From contig NZ_CP126242.1 in assembly GCF_030142045.1 (NCBI RefSeq), positions 1,426,001-1,490,000 on the forward strand: a DNA stretch of 64,000 nt, read 5' to 3'. The notes beneath the pieces are model-generated. The model had not been told where the DNA came from. It worked only from the letters and a program-made list of their open reading frames with translations, and did not search any database. Position 1 is the stretch's first letter; the number at the start of each line of letters is the position of its first letter. Origin of the DNA: Arthrobacter sp. zg-Y919 (GTDB lineage: Bacteria; Actinomycetota; Actinomycetes; Actinomycetales; Micrococcaceae). Of the stretch, positions 26,794 through 33,957 are shown in pieces. The translations under genes were made by a program, and so were the position numbers.

Positions 26794-28596
26794 ATGGCCG
26801 TGATTCAGGTGCGCCTCCTGGGGCAGCCGTCAATCGAGTGCCCGGCCGGTGACGGGAGGCAGCCCCGTGGTCGGAAGGGCTGGGGGCTGCTCACTTACCT
26901 GCTGCTGCACCGCACTCCCACACCGCGCGGCCAGCTCGCCGCGATGCTGTTCCCCGATGCCGGGGATCCACTCGGGGCCCTGCGCTGGCACCTGTCGGAC
27001 CTGCGCCGCGTGCTGGGCCCCGGCTCGGTGCTGCAGGGCGATCCGCTGATTCTGCGGCTGCCGCCGTCATCGTCCTGCGACGCCGACACCGCCACACCCT
27101 GGTCAGCGGACACCCCGTCCGCCGAACTGCTCGAGCGGCTGGAGTTCGCTGACTGTCCCGGTTTCGATACCTGGCTGACCGTGGAACGCCACCGGCTGCG
27201 GCACTTCGTCGAAACAGCGGCCTACGAAAGGGGCTTGGCTGCCCTCGCCGACGGCAATACCGGAAGTGCCGTGAAGTTCGCCGCGCAGGCCGTCAGCCTG
27301 GACCTGCTCAACGGGGACTTCCACGCACTGCTTGTCCGCGCCCTCCTGGCCGGCGGGGACCGCAGCGGAGCCCGGGAGCAAGCCGCCCGGTGCACCCGCC
27401 TTTTTGCCGAACAACTTGGTCTGGGCATGCCCGCTGAAGTCCAGCAGGCACTGGCCGCCCCGGATGTCAGGATCAGCGCCCTGCCAGCCACCGGCGTCGC
27501 GGTCAGGTCCTACCTGGAAGCGGCCGCGTCCTGTCTCGCCGCCGGTGCCACCGCATCCGCACTGGCGCACCTGCGGGTGGCCGGCGGCCTGGCCGAACGG
27601 ACCGGGGACCGCCAGCTGCAGGCCGAGGCGCTTCTGGCCCTCGCCGGCGCCCTGATCCACGGTGCCGGCGGCCGCGGCGCCGAGGTCGCCGACCTCCTGC
27701 ACCGCGTGGTGTCACTCTCCGGGCCGGACGGCAGCCCTGCCGTGCAGGCGGCCGCGTACCGGGAACTGGGATTCCTCGCCGTGCAGCGCGGCTTTCCGGC
27801 GAGCGCGCTTCGCTGGCTGGACCGGGCGTTGGCGACGGCGGCGGGACTGGCGGACGAAACGGCCAGGGTATTGGGCGTCCGCGGCATGCTCGCCACCGAT
27901 ACCGCTGACTATCCCGCAGCCGCCGATGCGCTGGGCAGATCGGCGGGATTGAGCACCGGCATCCACCGGCAGGAGGTGTTTGCGCATGCCATGCTGGGCC
28001 GGCTGTACCTGCTCACGGGGCAGCACCGCACCGCCGCTGAGGAACTCGACGCATCCCTGGTGCTCCTGGCACGTGAGCACTGGGCCGCGTTCCGGCCGCT
28101 GGTGGAAGCCCTGCGAAGCGAGGCATACCTGCTTTCCGGTGCTTCTTCGGAGGCGGAGGAGATGGCCGACCAGGCGGTCGCGCTGGCCGAGGCGATCGGG
28201 GACCGCTGTTATCTGGACGCGGCGTTCCAAGCCAAGGCCCGGGTCCTGCTCGCTGCCGGCGAGCGGGCTGCCGCGGGAGAATGGATCCGCCGCGGGCTCC
28301 GCCCCGATCCTTGGTACCGCTGGTTCCGGGGACGGAACCTGGACCTTGCCTGCACTGTGGCGCTGCATTCGAATCCGCCGCTGGCACTCGGGTACGCACG
28401 GGAACTAAGTGAATTGTCCTGCCGCTACGGCCACGATGAACTCACTGTCCGGGCCTATTCTTTCCGGGCGGCGCTGGGGGACTCGGCCGTGGAAACGGCT
28501 ATTCCGCTAATGGCCGCCCGGATCACCAATCCCCGGCTGCGGGCCGATCTGGCCGACCTTGCACACGGCACCGCACACGCCGGGGTCGAACACTGA
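26794..28596 (+). CDS. BTAD (SARP/AfsR-like) transcriptional regulator with TPR-like C-terminus
   Basis: A 600-residue regulator. The N-terminal OmpR/SARP-type winged helix starts at MAVIQVRLLGQPSIECPAG and includes RGRKGWGLLTYLLLHRTPTP, then RGQLAAMLFPDAGDPLGALR. The bacterial transcriptional activation domain follows to about residue 220 (FDTWLTVERHRLRHFVETAA). The rest is a tandem helical-repeat array rich in Ala/Leu/Arg. There is no NB-ARC ATPase, unlike AfsR. It is divergent from the VOC gene and followed 59 bases later by a methyltransferase, a recurrent BTAD-methyltransferase pairing. Confidence 0.88.
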   Translation: MAVIQVRLLGQPSIECPAGDGRQPRGRKGWGLLTYLLLHRTPTPRGQLAAMLFPDAGDPLGALRWHLSDLRRVLGPGSVLQGDPLILRLPPSSSCDADTATPWSADTPSAELLERLEFADCPGFDTWLTVERHRLRHFVETAAYERGLAALADGNTGSAVKFAAQAVSLDLLNGDFHALLVRALLAGGDRSGAREQAARCTRLFAEQLGLGMPAEVQQALAAPDVRISALPATGVAVRSYLEAAASCLAAGATASALAHLRVAGGLAERTGDRQLQAEALLALAGALIHGAGGRGAEVADLLHRVVSLSGPDGSPAVQAAAYRELGFLAVQRGFPASALRWLDRALATAAGLADETARVLGVRGMLATDTADYPAAADALGRSAGLSTGIHRQEVFAHAMLGRLYLLTGQHRTAAEELDASLVLLAREHWAAFRPLVEALRSEAYLLSGASSEAEEMADQAVALAEAIGDRCYLDAAFQAKARVLLAAGERAAAGEWIRRGLRPDPWYRWFRGRNLDLACTVALHSNPPLALGYARELSELSCRYGHDELTVRAYSFRAALGDSAVETAIPLMAARITNPRLRADLADLAHGTAHAGVEH

Positions 28597-28655
28597 GAGG
28601 GTCAGAGAGCACAGGGGCGGGATGTAAGCCCCGCAAACACAAGGACGTGAGGATC

Positions 28656-29486
28656 ATGACGGAAACGCAAACCAGTCCCGACCGGGAACTGAAGGCGAGG
28701 CTCCGGGCGGTGTGGGCGCTTGGGAACTACACAGCCGTAGCCACCGAGATCATTCCCGGCCTGGGGCCGGTGCTGGTGGAGGCCTGCGCCATTACGGACC
28801 GGGATGAAGTCCTGGACGTCGCGGCAGGTACGGGCAACGCAGCAATTCCGGCTGCGGAGACCGGCGCCAACGTGACTGCCTCGGACCTGACACCGGAACT
28901 CCTGGAATCAGGGAAACGGATAGCGCGGTCCCGGGGAGCGCACCTGAGCTGGGTGATGGCCGACGCCGAATCGCTTCCGTTCGCGGACGGCTCCTTCGAC
29001 GCGGTCATCTCCTGCGTAGGAGTGATGTTCGCCCCGCACCATGGGCAGGCGGCGTCGGAAATGGCGCGTGTGTGCCGGCCGGGCGGACGGATCGGGCTGA
29101 TCAACTGGACCCCGGAAGGTTTCATCGGGCGCATGTTCGCTACCATGAAGCCGTACGCGCCGCCTCCGCCTCCCGGAGCGCAGCCACCGCCATTGTGGGG
29201 AAACCCCGAGCATGTGGAGTCGCTCCTGGCGGGCAAGGTGCAGAATTTCACAGCCGCACGCCGGACCCTGCGTGTTGACCGGTTCGAGACGCCGGCGGAT
29301 TTCCTGGGCTTCTTCAAAACGAATTACGGTCCCACTATTGCGGTGTACAAATCGCTTGGGGACAGCCCGGACCGCGCTGCTGCACTGGATGCGGAGCTGC
29401 TGGACCTGGTGAGCCGTTTCAGTTCCGTCGCCGGCACTACGGCCATGGACTGGGAGTATCTGCTGCTCACCGCGCGTCGCGCTTAG
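28656..29486 (+). CDS. Class I SAM-dependent methyltransferase
   Basis: A 276-residue Rossmann methyltransferase. SAM motif I is VLDVAAGTGNAAIPAAETGA near residue 50, motif II acidic is TASDLTPELLE, post-II is WVMADAESLPFADGSFDAVI, and motif IV is CVGVMFAPHH. A proline-rich loop (YAPPPPPGAQPPPLWG) sits in the C-terminal substrate cap. I chose ATG at 28656 with GAGG five bases upstream; a GTG at 28647 is possible. It is probably cotranscribed with the BTAD regulator. The substrate (small molecule or quinone-like) is unknown. Confidence 0.88.
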   Translation: MTETQTSPDRELKARLRAVWALGNYTAVATEIIPGLGPVLVEACAITDRDEVLDVAAGTGNAAIPAAETGANVTASDLTPELLESGKRIARSRGAHLSWVMADAESLPFADGSFDAVISCVGVMFAPHHGQAASEMARVCRPGGRIGLINWTPEGFIGRMFATMKPYAPPPPPGAQPPPLWGNPEHVESLLAGKVQNFTAARRTLRVDRFETPADFLGFFKTNYGPTIAVYKSLGDSPDRAAALDAELLDLVSRFSSVAGTTAMDWEYLLLTARRA

Positions 29487-29889
29487 GGGAGTGGGATGGG
29501 GGAGTGGCCCTGGGTCCGCGCCGATCAGGAAGCCCGCCGCGCACAGCTCCCACTGCCTGCGGCGCATGTGACTGGAGGGTTCACGTCTTACCCATACGTC
29601 ACAGACCTTGGGATACTGACGGAACCAGTAGCGCCTTGTGTACAGCTGATGTTGCCTACGGGCGATCCAGCCAGCATCAGCTGTACACAAGCGGCACGGA
29701 CCGGCGCCCGTCGTGAAGCAGGGATGCTGCCGGAGAGGCGGCTCAGGGAATTCGGTCACCACCCGGGACCACAGCCACCAGCACCGCACCGCACCGGACC
29801 GGAGGAAATCCTGCCGGGGAACCCGGGGTTAGGGGAGTGGCTCCGGGGGAGCGGTGCCAGGGGAGCGGATCGCCCAGCCCGCGCAGTTC
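29487..29889. other. Non-coding spacer with a 17-bp inverted repeat
   Basis: Nothing in this 403-base spacer looks protein-coding: the open frames across it use many rare codons (ATA, TGT, GTA, CCA) unlike the neighbours. The only clear structure is the inverted repeat at 29635-29691, followed by G/C-rich low-complexity sequence near 29820-29880. Confidence 0.6.
29635..29691. repeat. Inverted repeat with 17-base perfect arms
   Basis: CTTGTGTACAGCTGATG (29635-29651) and its exact complement (29675-29691) flank 23 bases. No T-run follows, so it is not an obvious intrinsic terminator for the methyltransferase gene. Function unknown. Confidence 0.85.
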
Positions 29890-30219
29890 CTAGGCGCCAG
29901 GTCCGCTGATCGACACCTCGCCGGTGTTCAGAGTCTGCTTGAGGCAGTCTGCGATGCGCTGTGCATCTTCCGCCGTTGCCGATACAACCAGCCTGATTCC
30001 CAGATGCGACGACGGGAAGTCGGCGGACTGCAGTGATTCTTCGATGCTTGGATCATCAAGGCACTGGCTGTATGGGCCGCTGCGGGGACCCGTAACCCCG
30101 AGATTCCAGCGGTCGCTTTGTGGGGTCTTTGGTTCGGAAGCAGCACCGCCGGCGCCGCAGCCCACCATGGACAGCACGACGGCACCCGCGATAACCGGGG
30201 CTAAGGTCCAAAGCCGCAT
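29890..30219 (-). CDS. Small putative lipoprotein of unknown function
   Basis: A 109-residue protein with a lipoprotein signal peptide (MRLWTLAPVIAGAVVLSMVG then Cys21), so it is expected on the outer face of the membrane. The mature part has two further Cys residues (QCLDDPS and ADCLKQTLN) that could form a disulfide, and a ferredoxin-like pattern ending HLGIRLVVSATAEDAQRIAD. The ribosome site is excellent (AGGAGG four bases before ATG). I cannot assign a family. It borders the repeat-rich spacer and has no functional neighbour. Confidence 0.7.
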   Translation of the reverse strand: MRLWTLAPVIAGAVVLSMVGCGAGGAASEPKTPQSDRWNLGVTGPRSGPYSQCLDDPSIEESLQSADFPSSHLGIRLVVSATAEDAQRIADCLKQTLNTGEVSISGPGA

Positions 30220-30347
30220 GATTCCTCCTGGCTTCGCGCGGTGCTGGCGATGGCAGCGACCCTACACGAGACCACGGCTGGCCTCCGTGTGCCGGTCCGG
30301 CCGGTTCAGCTTTCTGGCGCCAATGTGTGGGCCCGTGGGCGATCTAC

Positions 30348-30439
30348 TGTACAGATAACGGCCTTATAACCGCCGCATAAGCCCGTTATCTGCACACTAG
30401 ATGACCGGTTGGTCCGGATAAGCCCGTTATCTGCACACT
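30348..30439. repeat. Three copies of a ~20-22-base repeat, one inverted
   Basis: Identical 22-base copies lie at 30377-30398 and 30418-30439 (core ATAAGCCCGTTATCTGCACA, period 41). An inverted copy at 30348-30367 matches 18 of 20 bases. The inverted copy and the first direct copy can form a hairpin with a 9-base loop. Confidence 0.9.
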
Positions 30440-30610
30440 GAACACCGGCCGCACGGAAGCAGTCACCAGAGGCTGCACCCGGGCGTCCGTCGCGCACAGG
30501 CTCCCGCAGTCTGATGGCATTCTGTTTGGAGGAGTCCCATCCGACTCAGGTGGCAAAGAACTTGGAAGCCCGGTCAGGCCGGCCCCGGGGGACCTCCTCC
30601 TGAACGCTAG

Positions 30611-31097
30611 TTGACATAATGTGGATTATCGGCGTTTACGTTGGGGTCCCGAAAGGAGCCAAACCGCCATATATGCCCGTGAACGTCTATGTGCCCGAAA
30701 CTGACGCTAATCCCCCGGTTTTGAGCGCTTTTGAGTGCATTTTGGTGCTGCGGTGGTGTCCGGCCGGCCGCTGGAGCTTTTGAACAGTTGGACGGCACGA
30801 TGCGGCATCCGGCTGCACCTGCGGCCTGATGGCCTGGAATGCGTAACCTGGTTCAGCAATTCCGGTCCTCCGCAGACCATCCGGACCGCACAGCGATGAG
30901 TTGACATAACGTCCTCCGGACAGCCGGACGGCTTCTGGTGCGGGTTGACATAACCGCCTGCCAACACTTCCCCGCAGCTGAAACCGTTGAAGGTGGTCCA
31001 CCTTTTTCCGTCCGGCCGCACACCATGCTGCCGCCTGAATCCGGTTGACATAACGCCTCCCACCAGCCGCAGGGACGGGTTGCATGGTTGACATAAC
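30611..31097. repeat. Five dispersed copies of TTGACATAAC
   Basis: Copies start at 30611 (last base T), 30901, 30945, 31045 and 31088, all in the same orientation and all preceded by G. Copies 2-3 and 4-5 form pairs 44 and 43 bases apart with related inter-repeat sequence (CCTCC...CAGCCG). Confidence 0.9.
30990..31007 (+). terminator. Small terminator-like hairpin within repeat region
   Basis: AAGGTGG (30990-30996) and CCACCTT (30998-31004) are exact complements around one T, followed by TTT. The practical loop must open to three or more bases. It lies between the two TTGACATAAC pairs. Confidence 0.4.
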
Positions 31098-31307
31098 CTA
31101 GCTGCCGGGCACTGTCCTGCCGCGGAGCCGAACCGTGCACTGAGGCTACCCCGGCGGGAATACCAAAACCCGACGGGATGTTGGTCACTTTCGAGGCGAA
31201 TTAAGCAATCCGGGGTCCGCCACACCTGTACGGTTTGGTGCAGCGACTTACGTTGCCCTATATGATCTACGCTTCACCCCCCACAATCAGGAGATAAGCA
31301 CAAGAAA

Positions 31308-31610
31308 ATGGCTACCGATTACGATGCCCCGCGCGTCAAGGAAGAAGACCAGCCGACAGACTCCCTGGAGGGTCTGAAAGCTCAGCAGCGCGGCGGAGCG
31401 ATGACAGCTGTCATCGATGTCGAAGAGTCAGATGCCATCGACGGGTTTGACCTTCCGGGAGCTGACCTTTCCGGCGAGGAACTCCTCATCAAGGTAGTTC
31501 CCCCGCAGGCTGACGAGTTCACCTGCATGTCCTGCTTCCTGGTCCGCCACCGTTCGCAGATTGCCCGCGAAAAGAACGGCGAGGCCTACTGCGTGGACTG
31601 CGAAGGCTAG
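31308..31610 (+). CDS. DUF4193 family protein
   Basis: A 100-residue acidic protein conserved across Actinobacteria. It begins MATDYDAPRVKEEDQPTDSL and ends with a four-cysteine zinc-ribbon-like motif: DEFTCMSCFLVRHRSQIARE then YCVDCEG (CxxC ... CxxC). The first half is disordered and Glu/Asp-rich. The zinc site suggests binding to nucleic acid or a protein partner; the function is unknown. A CAGGAGATAA ribosome site lies upstream. It is monocistronic, ending in its own terminator. Confidence 0.92.
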   Translation: MATDYDAPRVKEEDQPTDSLEGLKAQQRGGAMTAVIDVEESDAIDGFDLPGADLSGEELLIKVVPPQADEFTCMSCFLVRHRSQIAREKNGEAYCVDCEG

Positions 31611-31628
31611 GCTCTCTCCCAAGCCGCA

Positions 31629-31670
31629 CAGCCGGGTACCGCCAGACGGCGGCCCGGCTGTTTGTCTTTT
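31629..31670 (+). terminator. Terminator after DUF4193 gene
   Basis: CAGCCGGG plus CCGCC (2-base TA bulge) pairs with GGCGG plus CCCGGCTG around AGA, followed by TTTGTCTTTT. Confidence 0.85.
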
Positions 31671-31700
31671 AACGCAGCATCTTCCCCATAGACTCTGCGC

Positions 31701-32135
31701 ATGCCCACTTCCCTTCCCTCATCGGCCCTGCCCCTCACTCCGGCGGACCTGGCTCTCGTGGACCTGGCGCGGCGGACCATCGACGCCGCCACCGACGCCG
31801 GGCCCGGCGAAGACGGTATTCACACCATGGGTGCGGCAGTCCGCACGGCCGACGGCCGCATGCACGGCGGCGTGAACCTCTATCACTTCACGGGCGGTCC
31901 CTGCGCCGAACTTGTCGCCCTGGGTGCGGCACGGGCGGCGGGAGCTGGCGATCCCACCTGCATCGTCGCCGTCGGCAACCATGGCCGCGGCGTTCAGAGC
32001 CCGTGCGGCCGGGACCGGCAGGTCCTGGCCGATTACTACCCCGGGATCCGCGTGATTGTGCCGACGCCGGACGGTCCGGTCAGCATACCGGCGGCAGACC
32101 TGCTGCCGCTGGGATTCGTCCCGCCGGCGGGATAA
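31701..32135 (+). CDS. Cytidine deaminase superfamily, blasticidin-S-deaminase-like, altered zinc motif
   Basis: A 144-residue zinc deaminase-fold protein very similar in layout to Aspergillus [22 protein letters not shown] (Cys68 ligand, catalytic Glu70), [18 protein letters not shown], and [14 protein letters not shown] and ordinary cytidine deaminases have PCGxCRQ with two zinc cysteines; here the motif is PCGRDRQ, so the second Cys is Asp105 (codon 32013-32015). Either Asp serves as ligand or activity is changed. The natural substrate is unknown, possibly cytosine-type nucleosides. The GNAT gene follows 7 bases later. Confidence 0.85.
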   Translation: MPTSLPSSALPLTPADLALVDLARRTIDAATDAGPGEDGIHTMGAAVRTADGRMHGGVNLYHFTGGPCAELVALGAARAAGAGDPTCIVAVGNHGRGVQSPCGRDRQVLADYYPGIRVIVPTPDGPVSIPAADLLPLGFVPPAG

Positions 32136-32142
32136 CTGCGCC

Positions 32143-32700
32143 ATGCCCACCTCTCCCCTGCTTCGGCCCTGGACAATGGCCGACGCTCCCGCCCTTCGGG
32201 CGGCCTTTGCCGCCGACCCATCGCTGGAGTACCAGTTCGGCGCCCGGTTCGACGACGTCGGCCAGGCCGAGGCGTATCTGGTGGCGCATCCTGCCGTGTC
32301 CCCGCAGCGGCGAAGCTTCGCGGTTGACGTGGACGGCACGGCAGTGGGCAGTATCGACGTCAGCGCCATTGACCCCCGGCACCAGACCGCCTGGGTGTCC
32401 TACTGGGTGGCGCCCTCCGCCCGTGGCCGTTCGCTTGCCGCGCGGGGTGTTGCGGCAGCAGCACAGTGGGCCTTCGGCGACGGCGGCCTTTTCCGCCTGG
32501 AGCTGGGACATCGGACCAATAACCCGGCGTCGTGCCGGACGGCGCTGCAGGCCGGGTTCAGGCGTGAGGGTGTTGAACGGGCGAAGCTGCAGTACGGCGG
32601 AAGGCGTTTTGACGTGGAGACCCATGCCCGGCTGGCCACCGACCCCGTTCCCGCCGCCGCTCCCCTGCTGTTTCAGTCCCCCGGGCCTTCAACGTCCTGA
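32143..32700 (+). CDS. GNAT family N-acetyltransferase
   Basis: A 185-residue acetyltransferase of the RimJ/RimL-like type. It shows LRPWTMADAPALRAAFAADP at the N-terminus, TAWVSYWVAPSARGRSLAAR (acetyl-CoA-binding strand and the Q/RxxGxA-type loop, here ARGRSLAAR), FRLELGHRTNNPASCRTALQ and AGFRREGVERAKLQYGG. I chose ATG at 32143, 7 bases after the deaminase stop, so both are probably cotranscribed. The acceptor substrate is unknown. Its 3' end overlaps the convergent SOUL gene by 28 bases. Confidence 0.9.
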   Translation: MPTSPLLRPWTMADAPALRAAFAADPSLEYQFGARFDDVGQAEAYLVAHPAVSPQRRSFAVDVDGTAVGSIDVSAIDPRHQTAWVSYWVAPSARGRSLAARGVAAAAQWAFGDGGLFRLELGHRTNNPASCRTALQAGFRREGVERAKLQYGGRRFDVETHARLATDPVPAAAPLLFQSPGPSTS

Positions 32701-33251
32701 AGAACTTCGTTGCGGCGCAGGAACCAGGGCCGGAACGGCGGATCGAAGCGCGCAAACCGCGGGCTGCCCAGGACCGTGAACCCCTCGGCAGTCACCGCCG
32801 ACTGCAGGGCCGCGAGGTGGCCCTGCACATTAGACTCGCTCCAACGCCCCGTAAACGCCGCCGCGGCGGCGGCCTGCCCGGGCACCGGAACAATACTGAC
32901 GGCTGGATCCTCCGGAACGGGTGCGGTCGAAGCGGTCAGATCCGCGGGCAGCACGAAGGCCACGCAGAATGCGCCCGGTATCGGGCTGGGTTCCATCAGG
33001 ACCGGTGCGGTCATGGCCAGGCCCGGACCTGCCCGTTGGGCGGAAGCCGGCCAGCCGCTCGACTCCTGACCGTACGACGCCGGGAACGAGCTTCGTCCGC
33101 TGAGATAGGCGTACAGGTACCGGAAACCGGCGTTCCCGGCGCCCTGGAACCCTGAGTTCACGGTGACCTGGGCAAGCAGATGCGCCGGATAATGGCGCAG
33201 CTCAAAACCGGGAAACCGCCCCAGGACCGTGTACTGCTGCTGCTGGACCAT
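32673..33251 (-). CDS. SOUL heme-binding family protein
   Basis: A 192-residue protein of the SOUL/HBP family: YTVLGRFPGFELRHYPAHLL at the N-terminus, FRYLYAYLSGRS, LAMTAPVLMEPSP (the conserved MTxPV motif), FVLPADLT, and AAAAFTGRWSESNVQGHLAA. Members bind heme or tetrapyrroles, or act as simple binding proteins. There is no signal peptide. It is divergent from def, with 64 bases between starts. Confidence 0.9.
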   Translation of the reverse strand: MVQQQQYTVLGRFPGFELRHYPAHLLAQVTVNSGFQGAGNAGFRYLYAYLSGRSSFPASYGQESSGWPASAQRAGPGLAMTAPVLMEPSPIPGAFCVAFVLPADLTASTAPVPEDPAVSIVPVPGQAAAAAAFTGRWSESNVQGHLAALQSAVTAEGFTVLGSPRFARFDPPFRPWFLRRNEVLQDVEGPGD

Positions 33252-33315
33252 GGTGGAGCCGACGTTACGCCGCCCCGCGGCACCGGAACACAGTAAGGGC
33301 CACTAGGATAAAGCG

Positions 33316-33945
33316 GTGCCCACAGATTCCACCACCCTGCTTCGCGACCTGGTCCTGCCGATGCTCGAGCAGGAACTCGTGCCGATAGTCCAACTGGGGC
33401 ACCCGGCCCTCCGCCGCGCTGCACTGCCATTCGACGGCGAACTCGATGCCGTTGAACTGGAGGCCCTCGTCGCGCTTATGCGCCGGGTCATGCACGCCGC
33501 ACCCGGAGTCGGCCTGGCGGCACCGCAGCTGGGTATTCCCCTGCAGATCGCCGTGCTGGAGGACACCTACGACGTCGGAACCGAGGCTGCAGCGGTGCGC
33601 GAGCGGGTGCCCCTCCCCTTCTTTACGATCATCAACCCCCGCTACGAGGCCGACGGCGATGAGACGGCTGAGTTCTACGAGGGTTGCCTCTCCTTCGAGG
33701 GCTACCAGGGCGTAGTCCGCCGCCCGCGGTCAGTCGTGTTGGACTACACCGACGCGCAGTCCCGGCAGCACATGGAATGCTTCAGCGGCTGGCAGGCCCG
33801 GATAGTCCAGCATGAAACGGACCACCTCTACGGCACGGTGTACGTGGACCGTATGCTTCCCCGCTCGCTGTGCAGCAATGCCGAGTACACCCGCCGTTGG
33901 GCCTCGCCGGACATCGACGAGGCCCGGCGCGTACTCGGGTTCTAG
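33316..33945 (+). CDS. def: Peptide deformylase
   Basis: Removes the N-formyl group from nascent proteins. All three PDF motifs are intact: GVGLAAPQ at residues 64-71, EGCLS at 122-126 (Cys metal ligand) and HETDH at 166-170 (two His ligands and catalytic Glu). It has 209 residues from a GTG start, with a roughly 20-residue N-terminal helix extension usual in actinobacteria. It ends 12 bases before the convergent S9 peptidase gene. Confidence 0.96.
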   Translation: MPTDSTTLLRDLVLPMLEQELVPIVQLGHPALRRAALPFDGELDAVELEALVALMRRVMHAAPGVGLAAPQLGIPLQIAVLEDTYDVGTEAAAVRERVPLPFFTIINPRYEADGDETAEFYEGCLSFEGYQGVVRRPRSVVLDYTDAQSRQHMECFSGWQARIVQHETDHLYGTVYVDRMLPRSLCSNAEYTRRWASPDIDEARRVLGF

Positions 33946-33957
33946 CGGCCCGGCTGC

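Larger units (their letters stand above)
30220..31307. other. 1.1-kb gene-free, repeat-rich region
   Basis: No convincing gene lies between the small lipoprotein and the DUF4193 gene. It holds three copies of a ~20-base repeat (30348-30439), five copies of TTGACATAAY (30611-31097), three ~10-base units in TTTTGAGCGC/TTTTGAGTGC/ATTTTGGTGC (30719-30748), an ATAAT-GTGG-ATTAT palindrome (30616-30629) and a small hairpin (30990-31004). The stretch 30600-30750 is visibly more AT-rich than the surroundings. Confidence 0.75.

Noticed and set aside
29496..29909. 137-residue open frame on + after the methyltransferase
   Set aside because: Rare codons (ATA, TGT, GTA, CCA) are frequent, it includes both arms of an inverted repeat and it runs into the convergent lipoprotein gene. 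Not gene-like.
30901..31097. CRISPR-like array of TTGACATAAC repeats
   Set aside because: The repeat is only 10 bases, the spacing is irregular (44, 100, 43), the spacers resemble each other and no cas gene is present.
30611..31097. TTGACATAAC copies as ordinary -35 promoter boxes
   Set aside because: At 16-18 base spacing none of the five has a TANNNT-type -10 element, and they face no gene except distantly DUF4193.
30687..31225. Several minus-strand open frames across the repeat spacer (containing repeated YVN)
   Set aside because: The repeated YVN is only the translation of the TTGACATAAC repeats. There is no ribosome site, the codon use is poor and the frames overlap each other.
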